Notes: generated from the letters alone by a model not told the origin. A stretch of DNA of 64,000 bases from Candidatus Pullilachnospira intestinigallinarum (GCA_018711275.1 DVIN01000021.1:1-64000), one strand, 5' to 3'; numbered from the stretch's first letter, positions 26,521 through 34,835 are shown. Numbers and translations are program-made.

Positions 26521-27793
26521 CCTCGCCCTGAAAATTTTTGCCGTGCTGATCGCCGTGGGTATGTGGCTGTTTGTCAACAACGTGGATGATCCGGTGATCA
26601 CCGCCCGATATTCGGTGAAGGTTACGGTTCAGAATGAAAATTATGTATACGACGCGGGAAAGACCTACCAGATCGAAGAGGACGCAAGGACGGTTACCGT
26701 TCTGATCCGGGGCAGGGAATCTGTGGTGCAGAACCGGTCGGATCTGGTGGTATATGCGAACCTGGCAGAGATTCAGGATATGGACGCCATTTCCACCTAT
26801 GTCCCGGTGACGTTCCGGGAGGTCAGCGGTATTGCCCTGGAGGATGTGGAAATTTTCCCCAAAGTCATTCCCATCCGGATCGAGGATTCGGCCCAGAAAG
26901 AGTTTTCCGTGGAAATCCAGACAGAAGGAGAGACAGACAAACATTATGAGATCGGAGAAAAAACCTCCGATCCGGAGATTGTCACCATCCAGGGTCCGGA
27001 ATCCATTATCGACAAGATCAATATGGTGCAGGCCAATGTGCAGCTGAACGGGGAAGCGACAAAAACGGTGAAAAAGACGGTGCAGCTGGATGTGATTGAC
27101 AAAAACGGCGATGTGCTCACTGACGATCTGGAATACCTGAACTTTGATATTGGGAAGGAACGGCAGGTGACAGTGACGCTGACGCTCTGGGAAATCCGGG
27201 AGAATGTCCGCCTGAAGGCCAGCTATACCGGCGAACCGGCAGCGGGATATCAGGTATCCAGAGTAACGCTGACGCCGGATACCATCTCGGTGGCGGGCAG
27301 TGATGAAGCGCTGGAGACCCTGGCGGAGAACGGAAACACCATTGAAATCCCGGCAGATCTGATCAATGTTGACGGGCTCAGTCAGGATTATAAAGGAACC
27401 ATAGATCTGTCCAGTCTGCTGCTGCAGGCGGATGAACTGAAACAGGTATCTGACGGAAATCAGTCCGTCCAGGTACAGGTGAGCATTATCCCGCTGGGAA
27501 GCCAGGAATTTGAAGTTCCCACCAGCTCCATAAAACTGGAAAATCTGGGAAGAGGCCTGCACGCGGTATTTATCCGGGAGAATCTGATCATGCGGATTCA
27601 GGCAGCCAATGCGGATCTGGCGAATCTGAATGTGTCGGATATCCAGGCATCCGTGAATCTGGAGGGGCTGGAAGCGGGCTCCTACAGTGTGGATGTGAAT
27701 GTAACGCTGCCGGATGGCTATGAACTGGTGGACAATGTGAAAGCGGATATTCAGCTGACAGCGATAGATGACACGAACGATACGAATGAATAG
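26498..27793 (+). CDS. cdaR: CdaR, YbbR-repeat regulator of CdaA
   Basis: CdaR is an extracytoplasmic regulator of CdaA. The 431-aa protein has one N-terminal membrane helix (about 10-28; IFAVLIAVGMWLFVNN, the YbbR signature start) followed by several YbbR beta-repeats of about 80-90 residues exposed outside the cell. ATG 26498 after GGACGGGGG is chosen over an in-frame ATG at 26456 inside cdaA. Its overlap with cdaA signals coupled translation. HPr follows after 12 bp. Confidence 0.93.
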   Translation: MKKKLENNLALKIFAVLIAVGMWLFVNNVDDPVITARYSVKVTVQNENYVYDAGKTYQIEEDARTVTVLIRGRESVVQNRSDLVVYANLAEIQDMDAISTYVPVTFREVSGIALEDVEIFPKVIPIRIEDSAQKEFSVEIQTEGETDKHYEIGEKTSDPEIVTIQGPESIIDKINMVQANVQLNGEATKTVKKTVQLDVIDKNGDVLTDDLEYLNFDIGKERQVTVTLTLWEIRENVRLKASYTGEPAAGYQVSRVTLTPDTISVAGSDEALETLAENGNTIEIPADLINVDGLSQDYKGTIDLSSLLLQADELKQVSDGNQSVQVQVSIIPLGSQEFEVPTSSIKLENLGRGLHAVFIRENLIMRIQAANADLANLNVSDIQASVNLEGLEAGSYSVDVNVTLPDGYELVDNVKADIQLTAIDDTNDTNE

Positions 27794-27805
27794 AGGAAAC
27801 ACATT

Positions 27806-28069
27806 ATGGTAAAACAAAGAGTGACAATCAAAAACCCCACCGGACTTCATCTGAGACCGGCCGGCATACTGTGTAAGGAGGCCATGCAGTTTAAGTCCCG
27901 GATTACTTTTGAATTTGACGGCAGCGTGTCCAATGCCAAGAGCGTGCTCAGCGTGCTGGGCGCCTGCGTCAAATGCGGCGATGAGATTGAACTGACCTGT
28001 GAAGGAGAGGACGAGGATGAAGCGCTGAAAAGCCTGGTAGGAGCGATTGAAAGCGGACTGGGAGAGTAA
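27806..28069 (+). CDS. HPr-family phosphocarrier protein
   Basis: HPr passes phosphate from enzyme I to sugar PTS enzymes and, through Ser46 phosphorylation, co-represses carbon genes with CcpA. The 87-aa protein has H15 (TGLHLRPAG) and S46 (NAKSVLSVLG) at the canonical positions, so both activities are possible; it is not a His15-less Crh. Residue 16 is Leu instead of the usual Ala. It is the last gene of the cdaA cluster and ends 70 bp before a terminator. Being next to cdaR and not ptsI is unusual. Confidence 0.93.
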   Translation: MVKQRVTIKNPTGLHLRPAGILCKEAMQFKSRITFEFDGSVSNAKSVLSVLGACVKCGDEIELTCEGEDEDEALKSLVGAIESGLGE

Positions 28070-28138
28070 ACCATGAGTTCCGGCGGAACGTAAACAATGG
28101 AAAGCGAGTATCGCGGACGTTTCATTGTCATGAACATC

Positions 28139-28172
28139 AAAAGGCTCCGGGCAAGATGCCCGGGGCCTTTTT
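28139..28172 (+). terminator. Terminator after the cdaA-HPr cluster (probably bidirectional)
   Basis: A 13-bp stem (28141-28153 with 28157-28169, one G-U pair) with a three-base loop, flanked by A-run and T-run. It lies between the rightward HPr gene and the leftward lipoprotein gene whose stop codon it touches. Confidence 0.88.
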
Positions 28173-29205
28173 AGGAAAGGGAAGGGGACAGATTTTCCAG
28201 CGTCAGGACGGTATGATAATCGGTGGGATCCAGTACCCGGATACTGAAGGAAAGCGTCCGGATCTGGCTGATCTGTTTGTTTTTCAGTTCGTCGAAGAAC
28301 AGAGACAGAGAAACGACCGAATATTTTCCGTCGTCTACCGCGGCGGAAAACAGGGGTTCCACTGCGGTATCGTTTACCTGTGTGTCAGCGGCCTCAAAGG
28401 ACAGGTTCTGGCCGGAATGATTCTCTATGCAGAGGAGAAAATCTGTTCCCCAGAGACTGCTGTCTGAACTGCCGACAAAGGAGATTCGTATGCCTTCCTG
28501 TTCCGCCAGAAGCTGTCCCGCGGGAATGGAAGCCTCCCGGGAGAGTCCGGTGTCCAGTGCCACCGCCTCGCCGGTATACAGGGTGGAATAGTTCATGCCG
28601 TCCAGTACCACCGGAGTAAAACCGATCCTTCCCGCTTCTGTGATGCCGCTTTCGGAAAAGCCGTCCTGCGAAAAGGTCATGCTGCCCTGCGCGGAGGCGT
28701 CGGCTTCCACGGAAAGACTGAAATCCGGCGACTGCATGGAATTGTTGACCCAGCAGCCGGAAGCCTGGATAGTCAGGGGGGTATCGGAAGTGTTTTCCGC
28801 GGAAAAATGAAGCGACAGCGTTTCCGGATCCCAGTAATCGGCGGTGAGGGTCAGTCCTTCCCACGTCAGGATTGTCTGCGGGTCGGCAGAGGAGGGATCG
28901 GCGGAAATTGAACAGGTGAAAGCGTCCTCCGGACGGGTATCAGAAACTTGCGTATCCCCGGCCCCTGCGTCTGAGAAATCATCGGAGGATGCGGAGTCCC
29001 CCCCACTGGCGTTGTCGGTATCGGCCTCCAATGATACGGTCGGCTCATTGGCTACGGAATCATCGGAAATCCGGTCGGATTCCGTGTCGCTTTCCACAGT
29101 TTCCGTGGGAGCGCTGTCCTTTGAAACCGTTGGCTCCTGCCGGCATCCGCCAAAGACGGAAAGAAGGGCCAGAGAGCACAGAATGGATATGGTTTTCTTT
29201 TTCAT
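28171..29205 (-). CDS. Lipoprotein of unknown function
   Basis: The 344-aa precursor has a lipobox LSVFGGC with lipidated C21 after a KKK n-region, then a long Ser/Asp/Glu/Thr-rich spacer (about 22-95) and a folded C-terminal part of two or more beta-rich segments (FTCSISADPSS..., LHFSAENTSD..., LLCIENHSGQN). The N-D-T and sandwich-like strands recall small Ig-like or DUF4352-type domains, but no family is certain. The start is ATG 29205, 7 bases after GGGAGG; the upstream GTG overlaps that site. It has its own promoter. Confidence 0.75.
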   Translation of the reverse strand: MKKKTISILCSLALLSVFGGCRQEPTVSKDSAPTETVESDTESDRISDDSVANEPTVSLEADTDNASGGDSASSDDFSDAGAGDTQVSDTRPEDAFTCSISADPSSADPQTILTWEGLTLTADYWDPETLSLHFSAENTSDTPLTIQASGCWVNNSMQSPDFSLSVEADASAQGSMTFSQDGFSESGITEAGRIGFTPVVLDGMNYSTLYTGEAVALDTGLSREASIPAGQLLAEQEGIRISFVGSSDSSLWGTDFLLCIENHSGQNLSFEAADTQVNDTAVEPLFSAAVDDGKYSVVSLSLFFDELKNKQISQIRTLSFSIRVLDPTDYHTVLTLENLSPSLS

Positions 29206-29283
29206 AATCAACACCTCCCGAAAATATTCAAAGGATTTCAGGCAGCCGCAGACCGTTCAGGACCGGCAGACTGGCCTGACTTT

Positions 29284-29312
29284 ATTATAGCGGAAGAAGA
29301 GAGCAAAGTAAA
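29284..29312 (-). promoter_or_regulatory. Promoter of the lipoprotein gene
   Basis: Read leftward: TTTACT (29312-29307), 17-bp spacer, TATAAT (29289-29284), about 80 bp before the lipoprotein start. Confidence 0.7.
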
Positions 29313-29334
29313 CGGAACAGAGAGGAGATTTGAG

Positions 29335-30486
29335 ATGGCAGAGACAATGGGAAAATGTCCCTATGCCGCAAGATGCGGCGGATGTCAGTATCAGGGAATG
29401 GAATATCAGAAGCAGCTGGAAATGAAACAGGAGAATATCCGCCGCCTGCTGCGGGAGGCAGGACGTCCGGAGCCTATCATCGGGATGGAAAAACCCTACC
29501 ATTACCGCAATAAGGTCCATGCGGTTTACAGGCGCCTGCGCAGCGGGGAAATCGTGGCGGGAACGTACCAGGAGGGAACGCATCGGGTGGTAGCTGTGGA
29601 AAACTGCCAGATCGAAGATCCGGAAGCGGGAAAAGTGATCCAGACCATCCGTCGTCTGCTGAAATCCTTTCGGATCAAAATCTACAATGAGGATACCGGC
29701 TACGGGCTTTTCCGTCATGTGCTGATCCGCACGGGAAGAAAAAACGGACAGATGCTGGTGGTGCTGGTGGCAGCCTCCCCGGTGTTCCCTTCAAAAAATA
29801 ATTTTGTAAAGGCGCTGAAAAAAGAGCATCCCTCCATCACCTCCGTGGTTCTCAACGTCAATGACAGAAATACCAGCATGGTGCTGGGAGACCGGAACAT
29901 CACTCTGTCTGGCAAAGGATTTATCGAGGATGAACTGTGCGGCCTGAGATTTCGGATCTCGCCCTCCTCTTTCTATCAGGTGAATCCTGTTCAGACGGAA
30001 ATTCTCTATGCAAAGGCCATGGAACTGGCGCAGCTTACCGGTAGGGAACGGGTGATTGACGCTTACTGCGGGATTGGGACCATCGGACTGATTGCCGCAA
30101 AAAAGGCCGGACAGGTAATCGGCGTGGAACTGAACCGGGACGCGGTGCGGGATGCGGTGGACAACTGCAAAAGAAACGGAATCCGAAACGCCCGGTTTAT
30201 CGCCCGGGACGCGGGAGAATTTCTCACTGCTATGGCCGCTGCCGGGGAGAAGGCGGATGTGGTTTTTATGGATCCGCCCCGTTCCGGAAGCAGCAGAGCA
30301 TTTCTGGATCCCCTGAAGATTCTTGCGCCGGAACGAATTGTTTACATCTCCTGCGGCCCGGAGACACTGGCCAGGGATCTGAAAACGTTGGCGGGAAGCT
30401 ATCGGGCGGCAAAGATACAGCCGGTGGATATGTTTCCGTTTACGGGCCATACGGAAGTGGTGGTCCAGCTTATGAGGCGCGGATAG
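29335..30486 (+). CDS. 23S rRNA (uracil-5-)-methyltransferase RlmD/RlmCD family, without TRAM
   Basis: This SAM-dependent enzyme makes 5-methyluridine in 23S rRNA (U1939 and/or U747) or tRNA. The 383-aa protein has the iron-sulfur cysteines C8, C14 and C17 (CPYAARCGGC) with a fourth near residue 86 (ENCQ). It also has SAM motif DAYCGIGTIGL, the DPPR motif and catalytic C340 (ISCGPETLARDL). Usual family members are about 450 aa with an N-terminal TRAM domain; that is absent here because the Fe-S motif starts at residue 8. GAGGAG precedes the ATG. Exact RNA target is unknown. Confidence 0.88.
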   Translation: MAETMGKCPYAARCGGCQYQGMEYQKQLEMKQENIRRLLREAGRPEPIIGMEKPYHYRNKVHAVYRRLRSGEIVAGTYQEGTHRVVAVENCQIEDPEAGKVIQTIRRLLKSFRIKIYNEDTGYGLFRHVLIRTGRKNGQMLVVLVAASPVFPSKNNFVKALKKEHPSITSVVLNVNDRNTSMVLGDRNITLSGKGFIEDELCGLRFRISPSSFYQVNPVQTEILYAKAMELAQLTGRERVIDAYCGIGTIGLIAAKKAGQVIGVELNRDAVRDAVDNCKRNGIRNARFIARDAGEFLTAMAAAGEKADVVFMDPPRSGSSRAFLDPLKILAPERIVYISCGPETLARDLKTLAGSYRAAKIQPVDMFPFTGHTEVVVQLMRRG

Positions 30487-30524
30487 ACAGGAGACGGGAA
30501 GCGTCGTTCATACAGAAGAATATT

Positions 30525-30557
30525 CTGAGGGCAGTTCCCCCGGCGGGCTGCCCTCAG
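30525..30557. terminator. Hairpin between convergent genes
   Basis: CTGAGGGCAG (30525-30534) and CTGCCCTCAG (30548-30557) form a perfect 10-bp stem followed by TTT. It lies between the convergent methyltransferase and diguanylate cyclase genes and overlaps the end of the latter. Probably a bidirectional terminator of moderate strength. Confidence 0.6.
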
Positions 30558-31939
30558 TTTGAAATTGTCCCGATAACGTAGCGGTCGCGTCCCTGATTTT
30601 TGGCAAGATAAAGATAATGATCGGCCTGCCGGTAGAGCAGATCGGTATCCTGAACGGTGGTGACGGGAGCCACGCCGATACTGCAGGATACGTTAATCCC
30701 GGTGCATGGAATCCCGTGTACCTTTTCCATGAAAGTATCCAGAGAAGTCTCCAGCTCTTCCCGGCGGATTGTGCCGTAAAGAAGAACGGCGAATTCATCC
30801 CCGCCGATTCGTCCCACAACGCCGGAATAGGAAAAGATTTCCTGGAGATAATGTGCGACAAGCGTCAGAATTTCATCCCCTTTGGGATGGCCCTGGGAGT
30901 CATTGACATTCTTAAAGTAGTCGATGTCCACAATCATAAAGTAACCGGGAAATTCTCTGGGGAAAATGGAATTGGCCAGTATGTTTTCACAAAGCGGAAA
31001 AAATCCGTTGCGGTTCAGAATGCCGGTCAGCGCGTCAGAACGTGCTTCATAACTCAGGTAAGTAGTGTGGCGGTACACAAATACAAGAAACAGCGCCACC
31101 AGAAATACCAGAGAAAGCAGTCCCAGAAGGAACTGAATCTGAAGATGAAACAGATTATAGTTGGTTTCCCCGCTGAGGTGGTAACCGCTGGTATCCAGCA
31201 CATGCAGCATCCGCTGGAGGAAATACAGGGCAATGGCGCCGGCGGACAGTAAGGTGACAGCCATGACGCAGATCACAGGTATCAGAATTCGTCGGTCAAT
31301 CAGCCGGATACGCTTGACGGTCATCATTCGCTGCGCGAATTTCCGGAAGGATTTTGTGTGGCAGAGTTTCCAGGCGCCGAACACCAGCAGACCGGATATC
31401 AGCGAGGTGAGAAGATTGCCGGGACTTCCCAGATCTTCCAGGGTATTATGAATGGAGAACCCTATTTCCGGAAACAGCAGACCCATAAAGGTGTATACCA
31501 GCGCAGAATGAAGCGCCCTTCCGATGAAGGCGATGACAAAAATCCACAGACTGCAGTGACGCCGGGATTTTTTCGCCAGATAAAAAAGAAGCCCTGTGAT
31601 CAGCCCGAATAATACTCTTGAACCCAGGCTCAGCAACAGACTGGCGACGGGCCGGGAACTGAGAAAAGGGGAAAAGACCCGGTCTGCCGCGGTGACATAC
31701 GGGGCGGAGGCCTTCCACATACTGGCGGTTCCGAACACCAGCCCCACCAGCGAGGACGCGCCCGGGCCGATCAGGCAGCCGGCCAGCAGCACCGGTATAA
31801 AGGCGATGGTGATGGAAATCGGTTCGACATGAAAATATCCCAGAAAAGAGAAAGACATCAGTAATTCAATGGCCGTCAGCGCGGCCAGCAGATATCCCCG
31901 AAGAGGAAGTTCTTGTTGAAGATTCTTGTTTGCTTTCAA
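30554..31939 (-). CDS. Membrane-anchored diguanylate cyclase (GGDEF)
   Basis: This enzyme makes c-di-GMP from two GTP. The N-terminal 300 residues hold about seven to eight transmembrane segments, with a first part resembling an ECF-transporter S-component fold (SISITIAFIPVLLAGCLIGPGAS). The C-terminal GGDEF domain has DALTGILNRNG, DIDYFKNVND and an intact active-site GRIGGDEF (about residue 378). The RxxD inhibitory site is not obvious. The TTG at 31939, 7 bases after GGAGG, is preferred; ATG 31960 lacks a ribosome site. No EAL phosphodiesterase is in the window. A membrane sensor role is likely; the ligand is unknown. Confidence 0.88.
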   Translation of the reverse strand: MKANKNLQQELPLRGYLLAALTAIELLMSFSFLGYFHVEPISITIAFIPVLLAGCLIGPGASSLVGLVFGTASMWKASAPYVTAADRVFSPFLSSRPVASLLLSLGSRVLFGLITGLLFYLAKKSRRHCSLWIFVIAFIGRALHSALVYTFMGLLFPEIGFSIHNTLEDLGSPGNLLTSLISGLLVFGAWKLCHTKSFRKFAQRMMTVKRIRLIDRRILIPVICVMAVTLLSAGAIALYFLQRMLHVLDTSGYHLSGETNYNLFHLQIQFLLGLLSLVFLVALFLVFVYRHTTYLSYEARSDALTGILNRNGFFPLCENILANSIFPREFPGYFMIVDIDYFKNVNDSQGHPKGDEILTLVAHYLQEIFSYSGVVGRIGGDEFAVLLYGTIRREELETSLDTFMEKVHGIPCTGINVSCSIGVAPVTTVQDTDLLYRQADHYLYLAKNQGRDRYVIGTISN

Positions 31940-31960
31940 AGACAACACCTCCATCCGCAT

Positions 31961-32239
31961 AAAGATACCAGAGCCTTTTTGCCAAACCTGCGACTGCCGC
32001 CGTTGTTCGGGTTTCGCCAGAAGCAGGAAAACGGTGTCTTTTGTTGTATGCCGGCAGAAAATGTACTATGATATTACGCGACGCGGATTATTTAAAATCA
32101 GAATCGGGAAATCCCAATGGACCGTGAGGCCGCAAAACAGGGGGTCCCGATCAGCTATAGTATATAATAAAAACGGGAATTATACAATCTGAAGCGTACG
32201 GAATTGGTATAAACAGTATTTTTTAGGGAGGAATGAGAT
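31961..32239. other. Divergent intergenic region between cyclase and kinase genes
   Basis: About 280 bp without a supported gene. It holds the rightward promoter at 32041-32069, a possible second -10 (TATAAT around 32162-32167), and a loose stem TCGGGA...TCCCGA in the leader. No known riboswitch was recognised. Confidence 0.4.
32041..32069 (+). promoter_or_regulatory. Promoter candidate for the P-loop kinase gene
   Basis: TTGTTG (32041-32046), 17-bp spacer, TACTAT (32064-32069). This would give a leader of about 165 nt. Confidence 0.45.
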
Positions 32240-32794
32240 ATGAAACATCTTTACATCATCGGGGGAACCATGGGCGTGGGAAAATCTACCGTCTGCCGGA
32301 TTTTAAAAGAGAAGTTGGAGAAAAGTGTATTTCTGGACGGAGACTGGTGCTGGGATATGCACCCATTTCAGGTGACGGAGGAGACGAAGCGGATGGTGCA
32401 GGAAAATATCCTCTTTCTTCTGAACAATTTTCTTGGCTGCAGCGCCTATGATCATGTGATTTTCTGCTGGGTTCTGCATCAGCAGCAGATCATCGACGAT
32501 CTGCTGGACCGGCTGGGGACCAAAGACTGTGCGGTCCATCTGATCTCTCTGACCTGCACAGAGCAGGAACTGAAGGAACGGATTCGGAAAGATGTGGACG
32601 CAGGACTGCGCGGAGAGGACGCGGTGGCGCGCAGCGTCAGTCGGCTTGCGCTGTATGACCAGCTTGCCACGCAAAAACTGGACGTAACAGGCCGCACACC
32701 GGAGGAAACAGCGGAGGAAATCCTGCGGATGAGCGGCAGCTTATCCTCCTCCGGGTGTCGGGCGTTTCGAAATTCCTCTTTGGAAAAACGGTGA
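32240..32794 (+). CDS. P-loop nucleoside/nucleotide kinase-like protein
   Basis: The 184-aa protein starts MKHLYIIGGTMGVGKST, a Walker A at residues 9-17, followed by a kinase-type FLDGDWCWDM substrate-acid segment, and EQELKERIRKDVDAGLRG, which looks like a LID arginine region. This fits small P-loop kinases (shikimate kinase, chloramphenicol phosphotransferase or AAA_33 type). The substrate cannot be told from the sequence. AGGGAGG precedes the ATG. It stands alone upstream of the ribokinase gene. Confidence 0.75.
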   Translation: MKHLYIIGGTMGVGKSTVCRILKEKLEKSVFLDGDWCWDMHPFQVTEETKRMVQENILFLLNNFLGCSAYDHVIFCWVLHQQQIIDDLLDRLGTKDCAVHLISLTCTEQELKERIRKDVDAGLRGEDAVARSVSRLALYDQLATQKLDVTGRTPEETAEEILRMSGSLSSSGCRAFRNSSLEKR

Positions 32795-32880
32795 TCACTT
32801 CCGCCGGGACAGGATTTCTGATTTTCTTCTGCTGATAAAAAAGTGTAAAAAGTGCGACCGGGAGAAAAGATTTTTTCCGG

Positions 32881-32909
32881 TTGACGGACATGGCAGCGTA
32901 TGCTACATT
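32881..32909 (+). promoter_or_regulatory. Promoter of the ribokinase gene
   Basis: TTGACG (32881-32886), 17-bp spacer, TACATT (32904-32909), with TGC before the -10 (extended -10). The leader is about 100 nt. Confidence 0.6.
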
Positions 32910-33017
32910 CGAAAATAAGAGAATTTCAGGCAGACAAGGAAAGCGCGCGCTGCGAAGTTTCGCTTGTCGGGAATAAGGGAGGCGGCCGCCCGGCCGTCCG
33001 GCAAAAGGAGGAAATAG

Positions 33018-33902
33018 ATGAAGGTATTGAATATGGGATCTCTGAATCTGGATTATGTATATCAGGTGGATCATATTCTCACCGGTGGCGAGACGCTGGC
33101 TTCCGACGGTATGGAAGTATTTCCGGGAGGAAAGGGACTGAACCAGTCCATCGCCCTGGCAAAAGCCGGTGTCCGCGTGTATCATGCGGGCCTGATCGGA
33201 GAGGAAGGGCAGATACTGACGGATATCTGTAGTGAAAACGGGGTGGATACCCGTTATATCCGCCAAATTTCGGGGAAAAGCGGCCACACGATCATTCAGG
33301 TGGACCGGCAGGCGCAGAACTGTATTCTTCTGTATGGAGGCAGCAACCGTGCCTTTACCAGAGAGTATATGGATGAGGTATTGGCAGAATTTGAAGCCGG
33401 GGATGTGCTGCTGCTTCAAAACGAAATCAACCTGGTGGATTACGCGGTGGAAAAGGGCTGGGAAAAGGGCATGAAGGTGGTGCTGAATCCCTCGCCTATG
33501 GATGAAAAGCTGGACACCGTGGACATGAAAAAGATTTCCCTGTTTCTTCTCAATGAGGTGGAGGGCGCTCAGATCGCGGGGACGGAGGATCCGGACAGGA
33601 TTCTGGAACAGATGGCGGAGAAATATCCGGACGCGGAGGTGGTGCTGACATTGGGAAGCAGGGGCTCCGTATATCAGGGCCGGGGCCAGCGGGTACGCCA
33701 GAATGCCTGCCGGGTTCAGGCCGTGGACACCACTGCGGCGGGGGACACCTTCACCGGCTATTTTATCGCGGGCATGTTAAAAGGCATGGAAGTGCCCCGG
33801 ATTCTGGATATGGCCTCCCGGGCTTCTGCCCTGGCGGTTTCCAGAAAAGGAGCGGCCCCCTCGATTCCCCGGATGGAGGAAGTGCTGGCAGCCCGTCTGT
33901 AG
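33018..33902 (+). CDS. rbsK: Ribokinase-family sugar kinase
   Basis: A PfkB-family kinase, probably making ribose 5-phosphate. The 294-aa protein has the N-terminal GSLNLDYVY and PGGKGLNQSIALAKAG (PfkB signature 1), VVLNPSPMD and the C-terminal anion-hole/catalytic motif DTTAAGDTFTGYF with the catalytic Asp in AAGD. AAAGGAGG precedes the ATG. No ribose transporter adjoins it, so ribose is inferred; deoxyribose or nucleoside ribose is possible given the udp-deoB-deoC genes 5 kb on. Confidence 0.83.
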   Translation: MKVLNMGSLNLDYVYQVDHILTGGETLASDGMEVFPGGKGLNQSIALAKAGVRVYHAGLIGEEGQILTDICSENGVDTRYIRQISGKSGHTIIQVDRQAQNCILLYGGSNRAFTREYMDEVLAEFEAGDVLLLQNEINLVDYAVEKGWEKGMKVVLNPSPMDEKLDTVDMKKISLFLLNEVEGAQIAGTEDPDRILEQMAEKYPDAEVVLTLGSRGSVYQGRGQRVRQNACRVQAVDTTAAGDTFTGYFIAGMLKGMEVPRILDMASRASALAVSRKGAAPSIPRMEEVLAARL

Positions 33903-34023
33903 CCGGTATCCGAGGGAAACAGGCGGCGCCACAGAGAAACATCCGGTATCTATGGGGCAATCGTCGGTATCCGGATAGAGGATCCGCAGCATATACTATA
34001 GAAAAAGATTCCGGAGGTTTTCC

Positions 34024-34392
34024 ATGGATCTGACCAACTATGTGAAGCCGGAGCTGATTGTAGTGGCAGCGGTGCTGTGTATTCTGGGGAAAGCGGTGAA
34101 AAAAACGGGGGTGATCAGCTGTCGTTATATCCCGTTTCTCAATGGGGCGGCGGGCGTTGCCATCTGCGCGCTGTATGTGTTCGCCACCACAAAATTATCC
34201 GGAGCAGCGGATATCGCCATGGCTGTTTTTACTTCCGTGACCCAGGGAATTCTGGTGACCGGGCTGGCCACCGTCGTCTGCCGTGTGACCGGGAAAGAAA
34301 AGAACGTGACCCAGGGGAATACGGGAGAGGATGCGGAGAGGCAGACGGCGGGAAGAAAGGCGCAGGGTTCTGCCGACCGGGAACAAAAGTAG
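34024..34392 (+). CDS. Holin-like membrane protein
   Basis: The 122-aa protein begins MDLTNYVKPELIVVAAVLCILGKAVKKT, the pattern of A118-type phage holins, with three hydrophobic segments (about 10-25, 38-58, 62-85) and a charged C-terminal tail. No endolysin, portal, capsid or tail genes are nearby, so it is not part of a visible prophage. Such isolated holin-like proteins are seen in clostridial genomes; the role is unknown. GGAGG lies just before the ATG. Confidence 0.75.
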   Translation: MDLTNYVKPELIVVAAVLCILGKAVKKTGVISCRYIPFLNGAAGVAICALYVFATTKLSGAADIAMAVFTSVTQGILVTGLATVVCRVTGKEKNVTQGNTGEDAERQTAGRKAQGSADREQK

Positions 34393-34439
34393 AAGCAACC
34401 GTTTCCCACAATCGCAAACCGCAAAACACGAAAACCGTC

Positions 34440-34469
34440 TTGACAACCGTTCCGGCTCCTGTATATAAT
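34440..34469 (+). promoter_or_regulatory. Consensus promoter of a small transcription unit
   Basis: Perfect TTGACA (34440-34445) and perfect TATAAT (34464-34469) with an 18-bp spacer. It reads into a stretch with no large gene and ending in a terminator at 34718. Confidence 0.8.
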
Positions 34470-34589
34470 GAACAGGAATCCGAAATCATTCATTTTTTTA
34501 CAGGAAAGAAGGGAAGTTTTTGTCAACTGTGCAGGTAGTAAAATAGCAACTGAATTGTTGGAAAGGAAGAGATCCCAGGGGGGGATACT

Positions 34590-34688
34590 ATGTCCTTTCA
34601 TCGGCGTATGCGCCGGTATTTTACTGCTGAATGTACAGACTTCTTCATAGATAGATTTCCGACGGGACACAATTTCGGAAAGATATGA
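34590..34688 (+). CDS. Possible 32-residue small protein
   Basis: ATG 34590 follows a G-rich ribosome site (GGGGGG, 34578-34584), and TGA 34688 lies two bases before an intrinsic terminator hairpin. With the perfect promoter at 34440-34469 this makes a complete small gene. The peptide is basic at the start (MSFHRRMRRYF) and has an ECTDFFIDRFPTG segment; there is no membrane span or signal peptide. I do not recognise it. Alternatively the transcript of about 240 nt is a noncoding RNA. Confidence 0.55.
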   Translation: MSFHRRMRRYFTAECTDFFIDRFPTGHNFGKI

Positions 34689-34690
34689 AA

Positions 34691-34718
34691 GCATGGCTGT
34701 TTTTAGCTGTGCTTTTTT
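34691..34718 (+). terminator. Terminator of the small transcription unit
   Basis: GCATGGCT (34691-34698) pairs with AGCTGTGC (34705-34712), allowing two G-U pairs, with a six-base loop and a run of six T (34713-34718). Confidence 0.8.
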
Positions 34719-34835
34719 CATTTCATGGAAATTTTGCTTTTTAAAAAGGAAAACGCTCCGCGAATAAAGTCCCCGGTCGGAAAAACATTCAAGCCCGCAT
34801 ACGCCTCAGAAAAGAAAAAGTGAGGTTTGTAAGAA

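Noticed and set aside
26471-27850. Minus-strand open frame of 459 codons opposite cdaR
   Set aside because: Shadow of the cdaR coding strand; His/Ile-rich composition and no start signal.
34024-34392. Prophage suggested by the holin-like gene and the recombinase at 5610
   Set aside because: No capsid, portal, terminase, tail or lysin genes are present, and the recombinase is 28 kb away beside an invertible segment.
34468-34650. 60-codon frame starting at 34468
   Set aside because: Its ATG overlaps the -10 of the promoter at 34440-34469, so it would lie upstream of the transcript start; the 32-codon frame at 34590 fits better.
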